Shown: in pieces, positions 11,600 through 24,959 of the stretch
How positions within the stretch are numbered: the stretch's first letter is position 1
Layout: every line of letters starts with the position of its first letter
From: Parelaphostrongylus tenuis
Taxonomy: Eukaryota > Nematoda > Chromadorea > Rhabditida > Metastrongylidae
Direction of reading: 5' to 3'
Assembly: GCA_019055375.1 (NCBI GenBank)
Contig: JAHQIW010006277.1
Span: forward strand, 208,627-272,626
DNA: 64,000 nt
Translations under genes and position numbers: made by a program
The notes under the pieces: generated by a model
The model's input: the letters and a program-made list of their open reading frames with translations, nothing else
What the model was told of the DNA's origin: nothing
Database searches by the model: none

Positions 11600-13230
11600 T
11601 GGTGTTAAATAGTTCATAAGTTCAATAGTGAACTTCTTATGCATTTTCTCGTCATCTATGGTCATTCTCAACTCTTTGAGGGCAAAACGTGTACTGCTTA
11701 TCTGGAGTTTTAATAAACTGAAGACTTGAATATCTACAAATTAAAATTTCACTTCATTTGTAAAATGGCCTTCACAGTGCGCTGTAGCAGCAAATAAAAT
11801 TGGCGATGCAAAACAGATATGACGGCTTGATTGGCGCAAAATTTCAAAACGATAATTAGTTATTGGCAAGCAGTTGGATTTACCTTGGTCGGAGTATAAC
11901 ACTGAACTACTTGAGACCCGATGGAAGAAAAAAGGAGGCATCATAGGGCGGCAAACGAATTGATGGATATTTAGTCCATACAAACCTTAAAGGGTTAGTG
12001 TTGTATCAAGTTAGTATTGCTATTCTCACAAGCAAGTCCGGCACCGGCTAGAAGACTCTAAAGGATTTAGGGTTTAGGGAGCGCAAAATACATGATAGCA
12101 CACATGAGTCCTCAAAAATGATCGCAAATAGTGCCTTGCGATACGGGTACCTCACACACTAAATCAGGAAGATTTTTTTGTCTTGATAGATGCATATTTG
12201 TGCCGGTGTAAGACTCTGTGCAAACAATCTCTATTGAATATATGCAAGTTACGATTTATGGATATAGCGTCTTTCCCACATTAGGTTATGGAAGTTGGAC
12301 TGAGTACTTCGTGTGTCACTTCAACTTCACCAAAGTTTCGAAAAGGCTAGACCATCAAGACGTTATATACTCTCGTTTTGAATAAACCTTGTTATCTGAT
12401 AATACAAGACTACAAGACTTCTTTCTGCATGTCCAATCTAAAACGGGGAGTTATCGCTAACGCGAGCTTACTGGCCTATTGACAATAAACACCAGTATTC
12501 CGATAGGTGGAAAGAATGAGGCGCTCTGATTGGGAGTAAAAGTAGGGGAACTATCCTTTATCGTTTGTGAATATGAATGATAAGTATACTTCGAACTACA
12601 GGTCATAGAGCTTTTGCAGAAAGAGATTATTGCAAATTACTAAAGTGCACGAAAACGTTGTTCTTACGCTTAGCCGCTTTCTATGAGCCTCGTGTTCACT
12701 AACCACTATAACAATAGTTTATTTGACCAATGCCAAAGATAATAGAAGATCAGTTTCGGTAATTACTAACGATAGATTTGCTTTTTTGATTGCAGTGTGA
12801 CTGGCATACAGCGAAATTTGATTTATGAAGGCGTTAGCGTACTAATCAAAGATAAAGCACGAACACACTTCTGAATCATTACTTACAGCAGTCAAATAGT
12901 TGTGATAATTTTTTCGTATTCATGGCATGCTGTCATTCATACAGCACGCGCTCCAATGCTCACGAAGCCAAAACAGCAAAACAGTGTGCCGCTAGCACAT
13001 CCAGAAAATACAGTAAAAAACTGCTATCCTTGCGAAAGGTTGTAAATCTTCCATCAAACTTTATTGCGCTTAGCCATGACATCGGATCCTACGTCGAATA
13101 GGTGCTTCTGAAAGCTTGAAAACATCAGGATTACGATGCTTTTAAGTTAAGATGCAGGTTGAGTCAGTAGAATTTATTACATAGAAAACAATTAAGCGGA
13201 AGATCATTTTCTTATATCATTGAACTGACA
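11600..13230. other. Intergenic, nothing recognised
   Basis: No protein family, RNA gene or strong repeat seen. Only short ORFs. Confidence 0.5.
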
Positions 13231-13239
13231 TTTTCTTAC

Positions 13240-13450
13240 CTCTCAAATGATCCATCATCGCATTTGATTGCGCGGATCCAACATTTATTGCATTCGATTC
13301 TTTTCCTCACATTCGACCTCCACGGGTCTTTAAGAAATTTCAGGCGCTGCTTCGACTAGTGCTTGAGGATTACGTCTTCCTTATAAGTGACGTAAGGACG
13401 CTAGAGCAAAAGTTCAAACCCTATAATGTTGGAGGTAGCCAAGCTTAGAG
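13240..13450 (-). repeat. SINE-like repeat family C, copy 1
   Basis: Matches 23880-24080 and 24195-24430 around tgcattcgattcttttcctcac (cf. tgcatttaattcgtttcctcgcac) and gctagagcaa. Orientation is set by comparison with copies 2 and 3, whose minus-strand 3' ends are AT-rich like the SINE B tail. Confidence 0.5.
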
Positions 13451-13459
13451 TTCTAAAGT

Positions 13460-15918
13460 GATTACTAAAGAGTGTTCGAGGTTAGCTCTGATATTATTGC
13501 GAACTGTTCAAATATACTTCGTCTCACTATTAGCAGTGGCTGAAATTCTGTGTTGCAAAAAATTAGTTTTGCAAAAGTAAAGAAAAACCAGAAAATAGAT
13601 TGATGCTGATTTGTTGAACAATTCAAATGATGAAGTATGTGGTCGTCAGGCAGTGGAAGTCAAAGTGCCTAACGAGTGTGTGCGATCAGCGTCAAAACGA
13701 GATGAACAACGCCAACTATTACTGGTGTTGAGCACGATAATGCTGTAAACTATAATGTGCTCTTTACGATTATTGACATATAACGAGTATGGAAAAGGAA
13801 AGCTGTCGTTGAATGGGAGCTTCATTTTGTTTTGACCCCATACTGTGCTAACCAACATCCTCCTAACAATTAATTGAGCTACACGGCCGGGAAACAGTTA
13901 GATATTCTTTAGATTACTATGCCTTTGCGATCTAGGAAGTTGACAACATCTTGTTGAGTAGGAATCATCTAGCACAGTCATCCTGAGACTCCACTAAGAC
14001 TGAACTTTGACCGACTTCATAGACGTCAAGAAAACCAAAAATAATTATGCAGCAAGCAAAGCAACTCAGAAACGTCCACCATTTCTTATAGATCAGATTT
14101 GTACAAGCAAACTGAGGGCAAGAATTGTGAAGCCAGCACGATATGTGCTAATGTATTGGTAAAATAAAATTTTTAAAAAGTTTGAAGAAAATTATGCTTC
14201 TTGTTGATCAATTTCTAAGAGATAATTTATGCATTTTGCGCATCGTAAAGGTAATTGACTGCAAAACTAGTTCGTAAAGTGACTTTTTAGGGTCTAGTGA
14301 TTCTGTACTATTTTTCAGTGTTCCAGTACTTGTCAGTAATTAGAGTTCTTGATCTCTCAAAAGGGTTTGAAGCATGAATTTGCCGGCAGCGGAAGGATAA
14401 TGGAGCCTGCTTAGGCAAAAACGCATTATTGAATAGAAAACAATGTGCGTTGCGAGGCACTTCAAAGTACGTGTATTCTACGCCTTACCAAACAAACCTA
14501 TGGTTGCATTACTAGTTGAGATCCACGGAACAAGCTTTGCGTAATTCACCATATTCGCGAAAGACATGAGAGAAACGGATGGGAGCTTTTCTTGGACTCT
14601 CATTACTAATAAAGACACGCTCTTCAAGTACTTGAGTAATCACTAGTTGCAAATCCAACAAATCAAAATGTAGAACGGGTAGTCATCACAACGTCTATTC
14701 AAGTTCACTCGAACTGTACATGCTTCCTTACAAAGGAATTCGACTCTTAAGCTAGAAGAGTACCAGATACTCAATAGTTTCTTTGTTGTCGTGCTTTACG
14801 GATGACGCGTAATTGCTGATGACTTGAAACCATCGGTGTCGAAACTCGAATGATACTCTTCTTGATATTGAGTTTTCAATAGGAATTTCTTATTACATGT
14901 AAAGGTTGAATGCTGACAGCTACTATAGTTTTTAAGGGCCTTCACTTTGTGGGAACTTACTCAGATTGTAACCTGTGACGTTTAGTAAGCGTTAAAAACT
15001 TGTGTTTCTTATACAATGAGATGAGCCGTTAGGTGCGGTCGAGGGATTGTAGAACCAGCGCCGTGCTCGACAAACAATATCAACACCTCTGCACTAAGTT
15101 GGTCATAAAAAACTCGATTAAAATGACAATTTGTTCTATGAAAAAGTAAATGAGGAAAAAATGGTTTCTGCAAATTACTTCTGATCTGTCACGCTGTAGA
15201 CGAATGACACTTCTTTGTCTCTGTGTAACCTGATCATGAAATTTGACAGTCTGATGGCGTGTGATAATTTCATAAAAAAGAGGCGGCATTCCTCACGTCT
15301 GATAAGGTCAGTCGAAAGCATTTTGCATTATTCAAGAGCTGGCCTTATAGAAGCTTTCAGTTGGCATTTTGTTCAATTACAGTCTCCACTGTATTCGAAA
15401 GTTACTGCTTCATCTACCTACACGAACTATTTCAAACCCTGTTATAAGAATGCAACAACTTTCTCGTTTATGCAGCTGTGCAAGCCCCATTTTCTTTTGA
15501 ACTTCTTCTCAAAGAAAGATTCGAAAATTCTCGTGGAAGTTACTGATGGAAAATCAGTGGTAGAACTGAAATAGAGCTGTTCTGATTTTCTTTTCAGTTT
15601 CTGTAAGTCCACGATAAATGTGATGGCGACCTTCAGCGATCTGGCAATAAAATGGTTGTTCAAAATCTGCTCACAATTTCTAGTGCCATAAATATTCATG
15701 AACCTTCATCAGTTCGTAGAGTGTTAAAGAACTAATTTCACAAAAGAACGGAGTTCCGAACTCATTTGTCTCAATCCAAGCTTTTTCATGAGTATTTGGG
15801 AATTTCGGTGATTTTATCATGCTGCCATTGTTGAGACGATAACCGAGGATTACCTGTTTGGACACTCACAGATGTTGTAATCGTTGTCTCTCATAACGAG
15901 CACATATCGGCTTTCAGA
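13460..15918. other. Intergenic upstream of lip-B, nothing recognised
   Basis: The longest ORF (15215-15574, 119 codons) has no recognisable motif, no convincing start context and no paralogue. No promoter element can be named; nematode promoters rarely show one. Confidence 0.45.
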
Positions 15919-18900
15919 ATGTTGCCCCTGACGTCCATCTTGTGTATGATCAGCTACGCTTATGCTACACTGCAGTATTCGGACTCGCTTGCTAGGAATT
16001 ACATGTTTCCGCTCAGTGCTGCTGCCTATTCAAACCATCCAGAACAATGCATTAATCACCTTTTTCCTAATGCTACGGTAAATAATACGATTTAGAGCAA
16101 ATTCATGAGACTTTGACTATCCAAGAAAAGTATTAGACGAAAGCACTACTGAAAATAACATCAGGCCTATTCAGTGGAAAATTATAGCTATTCAGCTTCG
16201 GCGATTAGTCACCGTTCAATGCGACGGTTTCCAAAGTGATACCTGTTCCGGCTACAGCTCCGTTCTTCACAATGAAAAAGCGATCGTGTTAAGCTTTAGG
16301 TGAGCAAATATAGCACTGTTTCCACCTCTGTATCGTTCTGTGTCAGTGTCGTTGACATGATTATTGCTTCATATGCATAGTGAAACAACTTCTATTTATT
16401 TCTCCAGGGGCACCACCAGATTTATGCAATTGCTGGAGGAAATTGAAAAATCTGCCTTTGCAAGCTGGGTAAGGCTTGCAGAATTTTTCTGAATCTTTTT
16501 TTTCCTTCTTTCTATGGCATTTTTCAAAATGTGAATGCTCACTGATTATACTGGTATAAACTTCAGAGCGCCTGGCCTTTCGGCGGAAGAGTTTCGAAGT
16601 ACTTCCATGACGGCTTCCATAAACTTTGGGGTGCAGGAATGGAGGAAGACTACTTCTTCCTCAAAAAAGCATATCCTGAGTACGAAATTTGGGTAAGCAC
16701 CGCACTTTGGTCTTCAGTCCTTTTATGGGATGTACTTTTAGTATAGTCCCCAGCATTCCAGATTACTGGACACTCTCTTGGTGGCTCACTGGCATCCTTG
16801 GCAGCCCCGTTTGTCGTTAGATCCAAATCTTCCAGTGCAGATGAAATCAAATTAGTAACTTTCGGTCAACCACGAACTGGCGACCTGCAATTCTCCAACG
16901 CTCACAACTCTCAGGTATACGAAAGCTTAGTTGACTTCCTCACGCTTTCAGATGAGCATCTCGTTCGCAATCTTTCGCGTTCAACTAGTAATGGTTGATG
17001 GAAGCCTTTCAAATCTATTAGCTGCATGTTCATATTTGGAGAAAACTCTTCACTTTAGATAAAGTATTCATTTCGTGTAACCCACTGGAGAGATATTGTA
17101 CCTCACGTTCCTCTCGAAATCTCCCACTATCATCATCATAATCAAGAGGTGAAGTAAAGTTTATTTGTAGATATCGTTATCAATTGAATCATTGTTGTTC
17201 AGGCATTCTACAAATACAACATGGCTTCAGATTCGGTTACCGTCTGTTCAGGTAATCCCTACTATCCGCTTTTTTGTTGTTGTGTCTATCACAAGATACC
17301 TTTCTGCACGTTTTAGCGGACGTTGTTTTGTCCAGCAAATATAAGAGGGATGAGGAAAACAAGCACGTGGTGGTGTGAAACATGATTTTATTTTGGATTT
17401 TGAAGCGTTGTAAAATGGTTTTTTGAGAACCGCCTACATGGGGCTGTTGCCAGAGATTCACGTTTTCGAATGATAATTAACAATCCTACGAAAAATTCTT
17501 GTCCAGCGAATGGACCAGGCTTTCACTTTTCGCCGTACAACATAGAAGTTCCGATGATTTTCCTCAGAAGAGTACCAAGAGAACCTATCGCCGGTTTTCA
17601 TAAGCGCAATGATTCCTTCCCTCTGAAGAGGACTTGAGCAATCACGGCGCCACTAATCAATCCACAAAGGTCTTGCACATATCCTCAACAGAAACTTCCT
17701 TATTCAGCAATCGCAGTAACTAAGAAGCGAGGCAATAGACAGTAGCTTGCCGCAATTATTCGGCGTCATTATTGAGAACTTTCAGTAAGACTTGAAGTAG
17801 TAGCGAAGTGTTTTTGACTAGCAGCCTTATCATGGTCACACTTTCATCATTGCGCCATCGTTCCATAGGACAAACAAAAACCGATTTGTTGCCAATAACT
17901 CATCATAATTCTCATGAATCAACATCTCAAATAAATAATCAATACTCTGCTTGGATTTGTATGTAAACGTTTTCAACGATATGTCGTTACAAGTGCATGA
18001 GGATAAGCGATTGACTCGTGAATGTAACAGCAACAACAGGAAAAAGCGAAGAATGAAGCATCATCGGACTATTTGAACGCTTTTTAATCCATACTGATTT
18101 TACAGCTCTCCTTGTTTAGCACACTTCTCTGACACTTAGACATTGCATGAGCTACATGAGCAGCGATTGACACCATTTGCTCTCAAACGTGTGCTCCTAG
18201 TGGCGACCATATGTGTCTAGGACAGTGAAAAGTCTAATTTAATCTGAACACTTGTCTGTTATCAGACAAAGTTTTGTTCAATAGATCCTTCTTGCTGGGA
18301 TATACTTTACGCTAGACCATAAGTAATCATTCGAAAACTCAAATCTCGGCAAACTTGAAAAAAGCTCTTAAAAAAAAAACTTTTGCAGCGCTGTACCACC
18401 GAAAAATTGACAGCAAGACAGAGCTCTTCTTCGAGCTGCTAGCATCGTTCGATAGCAGAGATTTTGGAGATTTGAAAAACTTGCTTGTTCTCCGGTGGAG
18501 CATTTTCGCAGCACCGTAATTGGGTAAATAAAATTGTGCTTCACACGTGCCGCGCGTTATCGTTTGGATTCTCTTTGATAAGCGTAAGAACATGTAGAGA
18601 AAATCATGGAGTATCAGAATCATGATTTTTGCCCAGAAATCTTCTTCAAACGGAAGAAGATTGCAGCTTATAACAAAAGTCACTTGCTACACGTGGATTG
18701 CTCCACACCATCGATCGCATTATCGACAAACAGCCACTCACGCACTTTAGCCAATAAGCCGTAAGCAGCGTTTTGGTGTCAATTTCACCTTCCTTGTCAC
18801 AGTGTAGTAAGACAATGTTTGTCAGAAAACAAACGCGTGTTGGAACTGCCGAAACGAGTGCTACCGAGTAGTTATTAATATTCTAAGAAAAGAGCTCTGC

Positions 18901-21900
18901 CTTGCGAGAAATACGCATGTGTGAAATACGAATTATTTTAGACACTTTTCCGTTATTGTACCCTGTTTCGACCTTTGAAAAGTGATTACTCAGTCGTTTA
19001 TAATGTTTACGTAATCACTCGGTAGCTAAATTTTAAAAAATCTGGAACGGTGCACTTCATTCTCAAAAAGGATCTATTATTGCGCTGAAAGACTAAAAAT
19101 AAAGTTTTGTATCTCGTTTAAACACTTCTCACTGACCAAAGCTTTTTCTGAAGTTTTAACAACCAATTGATAGACAAAATCTCAAGGATTCCAATGATTT
19201 ATTTCGTCTTCAAGCGGAATCCGTATTGCGCTATAACATCTAGAAGAAGAATGGGTTTTGCAAAAGTGTACTATTTCCGTCATCTGTGTCTTATTTCGAC
19301 CCTTCAAAAAAGTTTATTTTTTGACAGTTTTGATGTCTTGATGATTATTTGATGGTTTATATAGAAAAAATTTGATCGGTTTACTTTATTTCCAAGAAAA
19401 CTTCATTACTGCGCTGAAAGAACAACAATAGAATTTTGTTCCTTGTTCAAATATTTCTTGCTCATCAAAGCTTTTCCATTGGAGTTCTAATTATTATTCG
19501 ATAAATCAGATCTCATGGATTCCAACATTGTTTTTGGACATTTTAAATAGACTTCTTAGTGCGTTATAAGAGTCAAAAAAAGATTAGGTTTCACACTCAG
19601 CGCGCACGGTTGTTCTAACGAAAGAGATCATGCTTGCAACATCGCCAGAAAGTCTGTGGACCGAACACAAGCTTCATTCGATGACCTTTCTTGCGCAGAC
19701 ATTCGCTATGTAACAAGCCGTGTTTTTGTAGGAGCATGACTGCGTCTTTTTAGTATTTGGTAAAACACAAAGGCGCATGCTAAAGAGAATTTGATGAAAA
19801 CCAGTAGAGAACAATTGGAAAGCAAGCGATGTGCAGTGGACTGGTATTGCTTGTTGCGAAATCATATTCACATGCAGGAAAAAGTGTGTTGGCTTGGCGC
19901 CAATATGGCTAAATCTTATCCCTATACCTCCAAAGCGTGGTGGCTTGAAGCCGACGTAGCACTGCGCGAAACTTAGCATTCTTTTAACAACTACAGCCCA
20001 TGAAAAAGTTCTTTCCACAAAGCATGAGCACTATCGGAATTGGCCAGTTTTAAGCCATTGAATGATTACTAGGTTTCTGAAGTAAATGCTTTATCAAGCC
20101 AGGAAATTTTTAAATGAAAGGCACAATTTTACTTTTGCTCTTGCAGCACCCTAATACAACCTCTTTAAAATCGAAGTAAAACCACTGTAATCTTTGAGAT
20201 TTGAGATGATGGATGGTTATTAAAACTTGAAAAAAAGCAATAAGGGCAATTTTCCCAAAGGATTGAAGTAAGGAGCGGATAACAGAAAAGATCCAGTTTT
20301 GCTAAACCCAATCTTCTTTCAATCGTTATACCGTACTAAGAAGTCCGTTCAAAAAACAGAATATATCATTGGAGTTCTAAAGATTTCTGCTATCTATTTT
20401 TTGTTAAAACACAAAAGGAAAAGCTCTCGTCAGCGAAAAATGTTTGAAGAACAAAATTTTGATTTTGCTCTTAGCGCAATAATAAAACTTCACTAGAATT
20501 AAATTAGACCATTCAACTTCTTCTGATTCAGGCTATCGAATAATTACTCAAATGTCAAAAACGACTAAAAAAATAAGCTTTTGTGGGCTCGAAGAAGGGT
20601 ACGGATAACTGAAAAGTACCTAGTTTTCTCTGCTACAACGCCTCAAAAAAGCGTTTTCACAATCAAAATTATTTTCAAACCATGGAGATTGAAGCTTTTA
20701 AAGATTGTTGATAGTAGGCGAGAGAATCTTTGCTCTGTGAAAATATAAGCGCCATAATGTACGACGCGTATGAACAGAGTTCGCATTTCACTGTTACAAC
20801 GCAAATCTTTCAAAAAAAAGTACATACGATTTCATTTCCCGAAATTTCAACGTGCCAATATATACTAAAAGTCCAATGGGAAATTTCTGGCCGGTGAAAA
20901 ACTCTTTTTTTATATAGAAGCTTTGTCCGATAACGGAAAAGTACTCAAAATCATTAAAAAATTCCATTGGAATGCAGGGCCTAAAATGTCAATAGTCAAA
21001 ACACTCTCCTTGAAGTGATGATAGTCCTTCGATTATGCAAGTTTCGAAGAATTCAAAAGTGTATTTGCTTTTTAGAAAAGCTTTTTTGATAGCGCTGTAG
21101 GAGAAAAAAAAAGATTTGCGCTTTACACCTCGCCGGACAGAGATCTTCGTTTGGACTATTAGTAATAATTCGATAGCGTAAGTAACAATACTTTCAACGC
21201 TGTGGTTATTGGATGGAAATATTGTTTAGCAAGGAAAATAAGGTGACTAATCCACCTGGCGGGACGGGGCAGGGTCATAGATGGCGTTGAACATGTTATT
21301 ATTCAATTGAGAATTTTTTACCGCTTTGAAAGAAAATCAGATAACACGATAGACTCATGTATGACGAAAGTTCCTCTACACATTGACATGCCTTCCGAGC
21401 TTCCAGCGAATTACACATGTAATCAAAATGAAAGCGAATGGAAGATGTGGGCGGGTTGGCAATGAACCATTATGGTTACTTGTCAGGTTTCACTACCGCA
21501 ACATTGATTTACGACCTTAGCATTGATGACCTGTTTTGTAGCTCTATCTGAGTGATGTTTTTACTATCACTTTTATGATGAGCTCTGTAAGCTCAAACAC
21601 AAGTTGTTAGTTAGCCGTCACTTATGTGGCTTCATTATCTCGAGAACCTCTGATAGCACTGTCCAAGATTTTCCAATCCCTTTATATTGTGCGGTGTCAT
21701 CCATAAAAAACGTGTGTAACGCAGTGGATGGACTCAACTTTCAATCTTTGCGTGGTCTCGCGCAGAGAGCTAACAACCCGTCTTCGTCCTCGTTCCTGGC
21801 AATATAAGACCCAAATTGCAGAAATTAAGAAGCTGATTTGTATATCCATATAAACCACAGCATAGATCAACATTGGATTCAGTCACTTTGATGTTCAATA

Positions 21901-22105
21901 GAACGACATACATAAATGATTCATCTCTTAGAAAATGTTCAACATCGAAAATTTCATGTTTATTCTCCTTCATTCAAGTAGTACCTTTTGAGGTAGCGAA
22001 GACAAGAAGTGCAGTGATGGTTTGTGGTTCGCCGCCAGTTTAGTTGAACACATAAAGTATCTTGGAAAAGACGTGTTGGACTACGGGTTATATGGCTGTG
22101 TTTGA
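15919..22105 (+). CDS. Class 3 lipase lip-B, complete secreted lipase
   Basis: Eight exons: 15919-16077, 16196-16299, 16408-16468, 16567-16692, 16762-16914, 17059-17148, 17203-17251 and 21993-22105 (TGA). Phases are consistent throughout, giving about 284 codons. The start MLPLTSILCMISYAYA is a signal peptide and matches the start of the pseudogene at 29781. Next come YSDSLARNYMFPL and VQCDGFQSDTCSGY, with paired cysteines typical of nematode class 3 lipases. The nucleophile elbow GHSLGG is in exon 5, WRDIVPHVP (catalytic Asp) in exon 6, and EHIKYLG (catalytic His) in the last exon. The triad is complete. The last exon lies 4.7 kb downstream. It is accepted because its length (113), phase and Cys-Ser-Asp-Gly context equal those of lip-A. 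Likely a secreted lipid hydrolase; substrate unknown. Confidence 0.9.
17252..21992 (+). other. Repeat-filled last intron of lip-B
   Basis: The 4.7 kb between exons 7 and 8 holds D1-type sequence at 17360-17430, a block at 17460-17600 shared with 8430-8560, divergent satellite-like monomers at about 18340-20950, and a block at 21030-21400 shared with 7940-8390. No lipase exon and no transposase was found in it. The immediate alternative acceptor near 17318 would read ADVVLSS and then diverge from the family, so it was not used. Confidence 0.6.
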
Positions 22106-22429
22106 AAGAAGTTGAGTAATCAGCTCAGTTTTATTGCTATCTGTTGCATACTTGGATTCTTTGTGCAGAGTTTTGTATAAAAGTATTTCTTGTATCAGTT
22201 TATGTCAGACTCATCAAGTTGCGACATTATTCACGGCAGTCAACTTCTCTTGTTCAACCGCTTGTGATAAATTAGTATTCACATTATCGTAGCATTCAGA
22301 GATACTTATATTTTTAAATAAGATAAAAATATCAATTTCTGGAGAGCACGTTTGTAGCCCAAATTTTGCGGAAGCTAGCGCATTGTACATTTTGTCTAGT
22401 GCTTGAAGCTACAAGAGCATTATTATCAG

Positions 22430-22760
22430 GGAAGCTAAGGTGGTGTGACTATTGAACAACAATTTTCACTCACGTTATTCCACTCAACTGTACACGCTCT
22501 TCAGATAGTTATCAACGCATGACGCTCTCCAGATAGTTATCAAAATTTTTTGCAAGACAATATCGCCTTGTCAGATCTTTATCTTTGCGTTGATGTTACT
22601 ATCAATATGGAATGGTGATAATTCCGGATTGCAAAATTCTTTCACAGCTCAAATAGTCTTTTCGTATACTAGGTAGAAAGACAATAGTCCAGTAAAGTTT
22701 TGTAACGATTCCTGTCTTGATTAAAAGCAATGTTGAGGAGACAAAAATGGTCCAGAGTGC
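22430..22760 (-). mobile_element. RTE reverse-transcriptase fragment, heavily decayed
   Basis: On the plus strand caatatcgccttgtcagat, tgatgttactatcaatatgg and ttgcaaaattctttcaca align in order with the antisense of the RT core of the copy at 27540-28810 (around RQGDTIS and the preceding blocks). No open frame remains. Confidence 0.5.
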
Positions 22761-22952
22761 CCTTTGTACTCTGACAATATATAAGTGAGTCTCTTAAAGG
22801 CATAGACATAGTATATTCAGCTGAGTACTTTTCAAAATCCTAGTTTAGAATACAGCAAATAAATTAAGCGATAGTTCATGATGCTTTGAAAGTCTCATTT
22901 CATACCATTCGTTTTGAGTGTTTTCTTAAAGACCATGCCCAAATTCCAATTT

Positions 22953-23212
22953 GTCTCATAATTAAAATTTGAGCTAACATATCATGTGGTCTGTTGATGG
23001 GTTCTTGTACAGCCCGATACACGTGTTTTGACCCGGCAGTTTAAATCGTTCGCCGTTGCCTACTCTTAGTGTGGGGAGTGGAGCACCCCGAGAGGATTGG
23101 CTAGAAGGCGAAGGGTTTTGCCCGACTGACGAGACTGCCAAAGTAGAAACACGTGCAAGAGCCCGTCACCAGACTACATGACAATTGGCTTAAATAACAA
23201 TTATGAGAGTCT
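22953..23212. repeat. Foldback (MITE-like) element F1
   Basis: The left end ctcataatt...tcatgtggtctg...gggttcttgtacagcc...acacgtgttt is mirrored by the right end aaacacgtgcaagagcccg...agactacatgac...aattatgag as an imperfect inverted repeat. The ends are related to the large palindrome at 37411-38130. No ORF. The pattern fits a non-autonomous DNA element with long terminal inverted repeats. Confidence 0.68.
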
Positions 23213-23879
23213 CACTTTACTCCAAGAGCACCCTCTTTTTAGTCTCTAGATGATTATAATTTTTTCACTGTGACAAATAGAGTGGGAAGAATCTATCCAC
23301 TGTGTTGACAAGGACATGCAAAAAGTTCTCCAGATGTTGGGTTCGTATTCTGTCTTGGCCAGGTGTTAGGTTTTTACCCGCCGGCAAAGCTACATATTGA
23401 ACTTATAAAGATGATCTGTTAAGACTATATGCGCACTTCACCTTGCTTCACATAGAAACAGAAAGACGTGGCTATTGGAGGAACCAGAGTATCATGAAAA
23501 CTTCCTATATACAAAAATTAACAAGAGCCTCTCGAACTTGGATACCCTGTGACTTTCTCAACATTTCACAGAAACATCGCACTTGGCCACACTACAACAT
23601 TTCAGTATGCAGAGAACATCAAAAATCTTCCGTACGTGGCCGAATAATGTAATATTGTTGTAATTACCTACAGCATACACCCAATCTTGGTATGAAAAAT
23701 CGATTTTAGACGCTAAGAATACAGATAAGACGAAAATCAGGAGTGATTTCGCAAAATTAAACAGAAAATTCTATGAAAATTTTTTTGCACAACAAATCAT
23801 CTACATTCATCTTGCAGATCTGTTCCTTGGCTATAAATCAGCAACATATTTATTTATTTGGGTCTGATATTTATTTCAC

Positions 23880-24080
23880 ATAACATATCACGTCTACTAT
23901 CTTAATCCCAGCATTCCATGCATTTAATTCGTTTCCTCGCACTCATCGATCTGGAGGCTGTCGAACATATCGCGCCATGCTTGGCTTGCTATTTGTGAGA
24001 TTCGTCTTCTTCAGAAGTGTGGTGGTATGCTAGAGCAAGACAATCTCATTGTGACGCTGAAGATAGTCGAACGAAACCGC
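23880..24080 (-). repeat. SINE-like repeat family C, copy 2
   Basis: Minus-strand unit ending in an AT-rich tail (tatttatt-type on the plus strand). Shares order and spacing of blocks with copies at 13240 and 24195. Its tail half resembles that of SINE B. Confidence 0.5.
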
Positions 24081-24194
24081 GTTCTCGCGTGATGACGAGA
24101 GAGCGTTGAGATCCCATCTACCGTATGTGATCATTAATACGCCTGCTTGTGTCAGTCCAATTTGCTTGAGTGATAGCAGTCAGATATTTATTTT

Positions 24195-24430
24195 CTTACT
24201 TACTTTATTTCATATGACCTAAAATCACATTTTAATGTGCGGAAAGCAGCACTTCCGTTATTCGATTCGTTTCTTCGCAGTCACCGTCCGATCGAATTTC
24301 TCATGTTTTCCTTTGACTGATTCTTAATGTTTGGTCTTCTTCACGAATGTAGCAGAATGCTGATCGATATAAATCTTCTTGCAGTTTTGGAAATAGCCAG
24401 AGTAAAGCGTTCCCATGTGATTGCAAGAGT
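24195..24430 (-). repeat. SINE-like repeat family C, copy 3
   Basis: Second tandemly placed copy, about 110 bp after copy 2. Shared words include ttcgattcgtttcttcgca and the later tagcagaatgctga block. Confidence 0.45.
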
Positions 24431-24562
24431 GTTAAATGAGAGGGTGACAATGTGATAACAGTATTATAATACAGTGGTAAAGGCTGATAGACCTAGTCAG
24501 AGTTGATTTGTACTAATCAGAAAGGACAGCGATATAAAAAGGCTCTCTAAGTAGTTTATTTC

Positions 24563-24601
24563 AATATTCTTAGTGAGCTCTTCACCATCTCTAAGAATAT
24601 T
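24563..24601. repeat. Short perfect hairpin
   Basis: Arms aatattcttag (24563-24573) and ctaagaatatt (24591-24601) with a 17-nt loop. No T-run or gene end nearby, so no function is assigned. Confidence 0.5.
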
Positions 24602-24959
24602 AGATGTCACACCTGTCTTCAGAAGGCCTTTGTGCAAAATCTTTTGTTGATTTAGAATAAATCTATCTCTTCATTTTATCTTCATTACAAAAGACTTAAT
24701 TTCTTTTCTTTGAAGTTGAGTTCTATAGGAGCAATGCTTGGTAAATATGATTTAGTATTAATTTCTGCACTTCTCCTACTTTTATCAGAACTTGCAACTT
24801 TTAAGATTGATTTAGTCTCAACTAACTCACGTGATACTATAAAGAAATGGGCTATGGCTTTCTATTGCAGTAAAAGTTCTACAGTCATTACAAATGCTCA
24901 AAGCGTCAGAAAACCACTTGTCTTAGCAACAAGTAGAATTCTCCGTTAGATTAAGGAGC

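Noticed and set aside
15215..15574. Plus-strand ORF of 119 codons upstream of lip-B
   Set aside because: No motif, no splice logic, no paralogue. Length is within chance for an AT-rich region of this size.
17318..17380. Alternative last exon of lip-B beginning ADVVLSS
   Set aside because: The acceptor and first two residues fit, but it then lacks the conserved Cys and His region; the exon at 21993 has both with the correct phase.
19674..20018. Minus-strand ORF of 114 codons in the lip-B intron
   Set aside because: Lies in satellite-like intron sequence and shows no family features.
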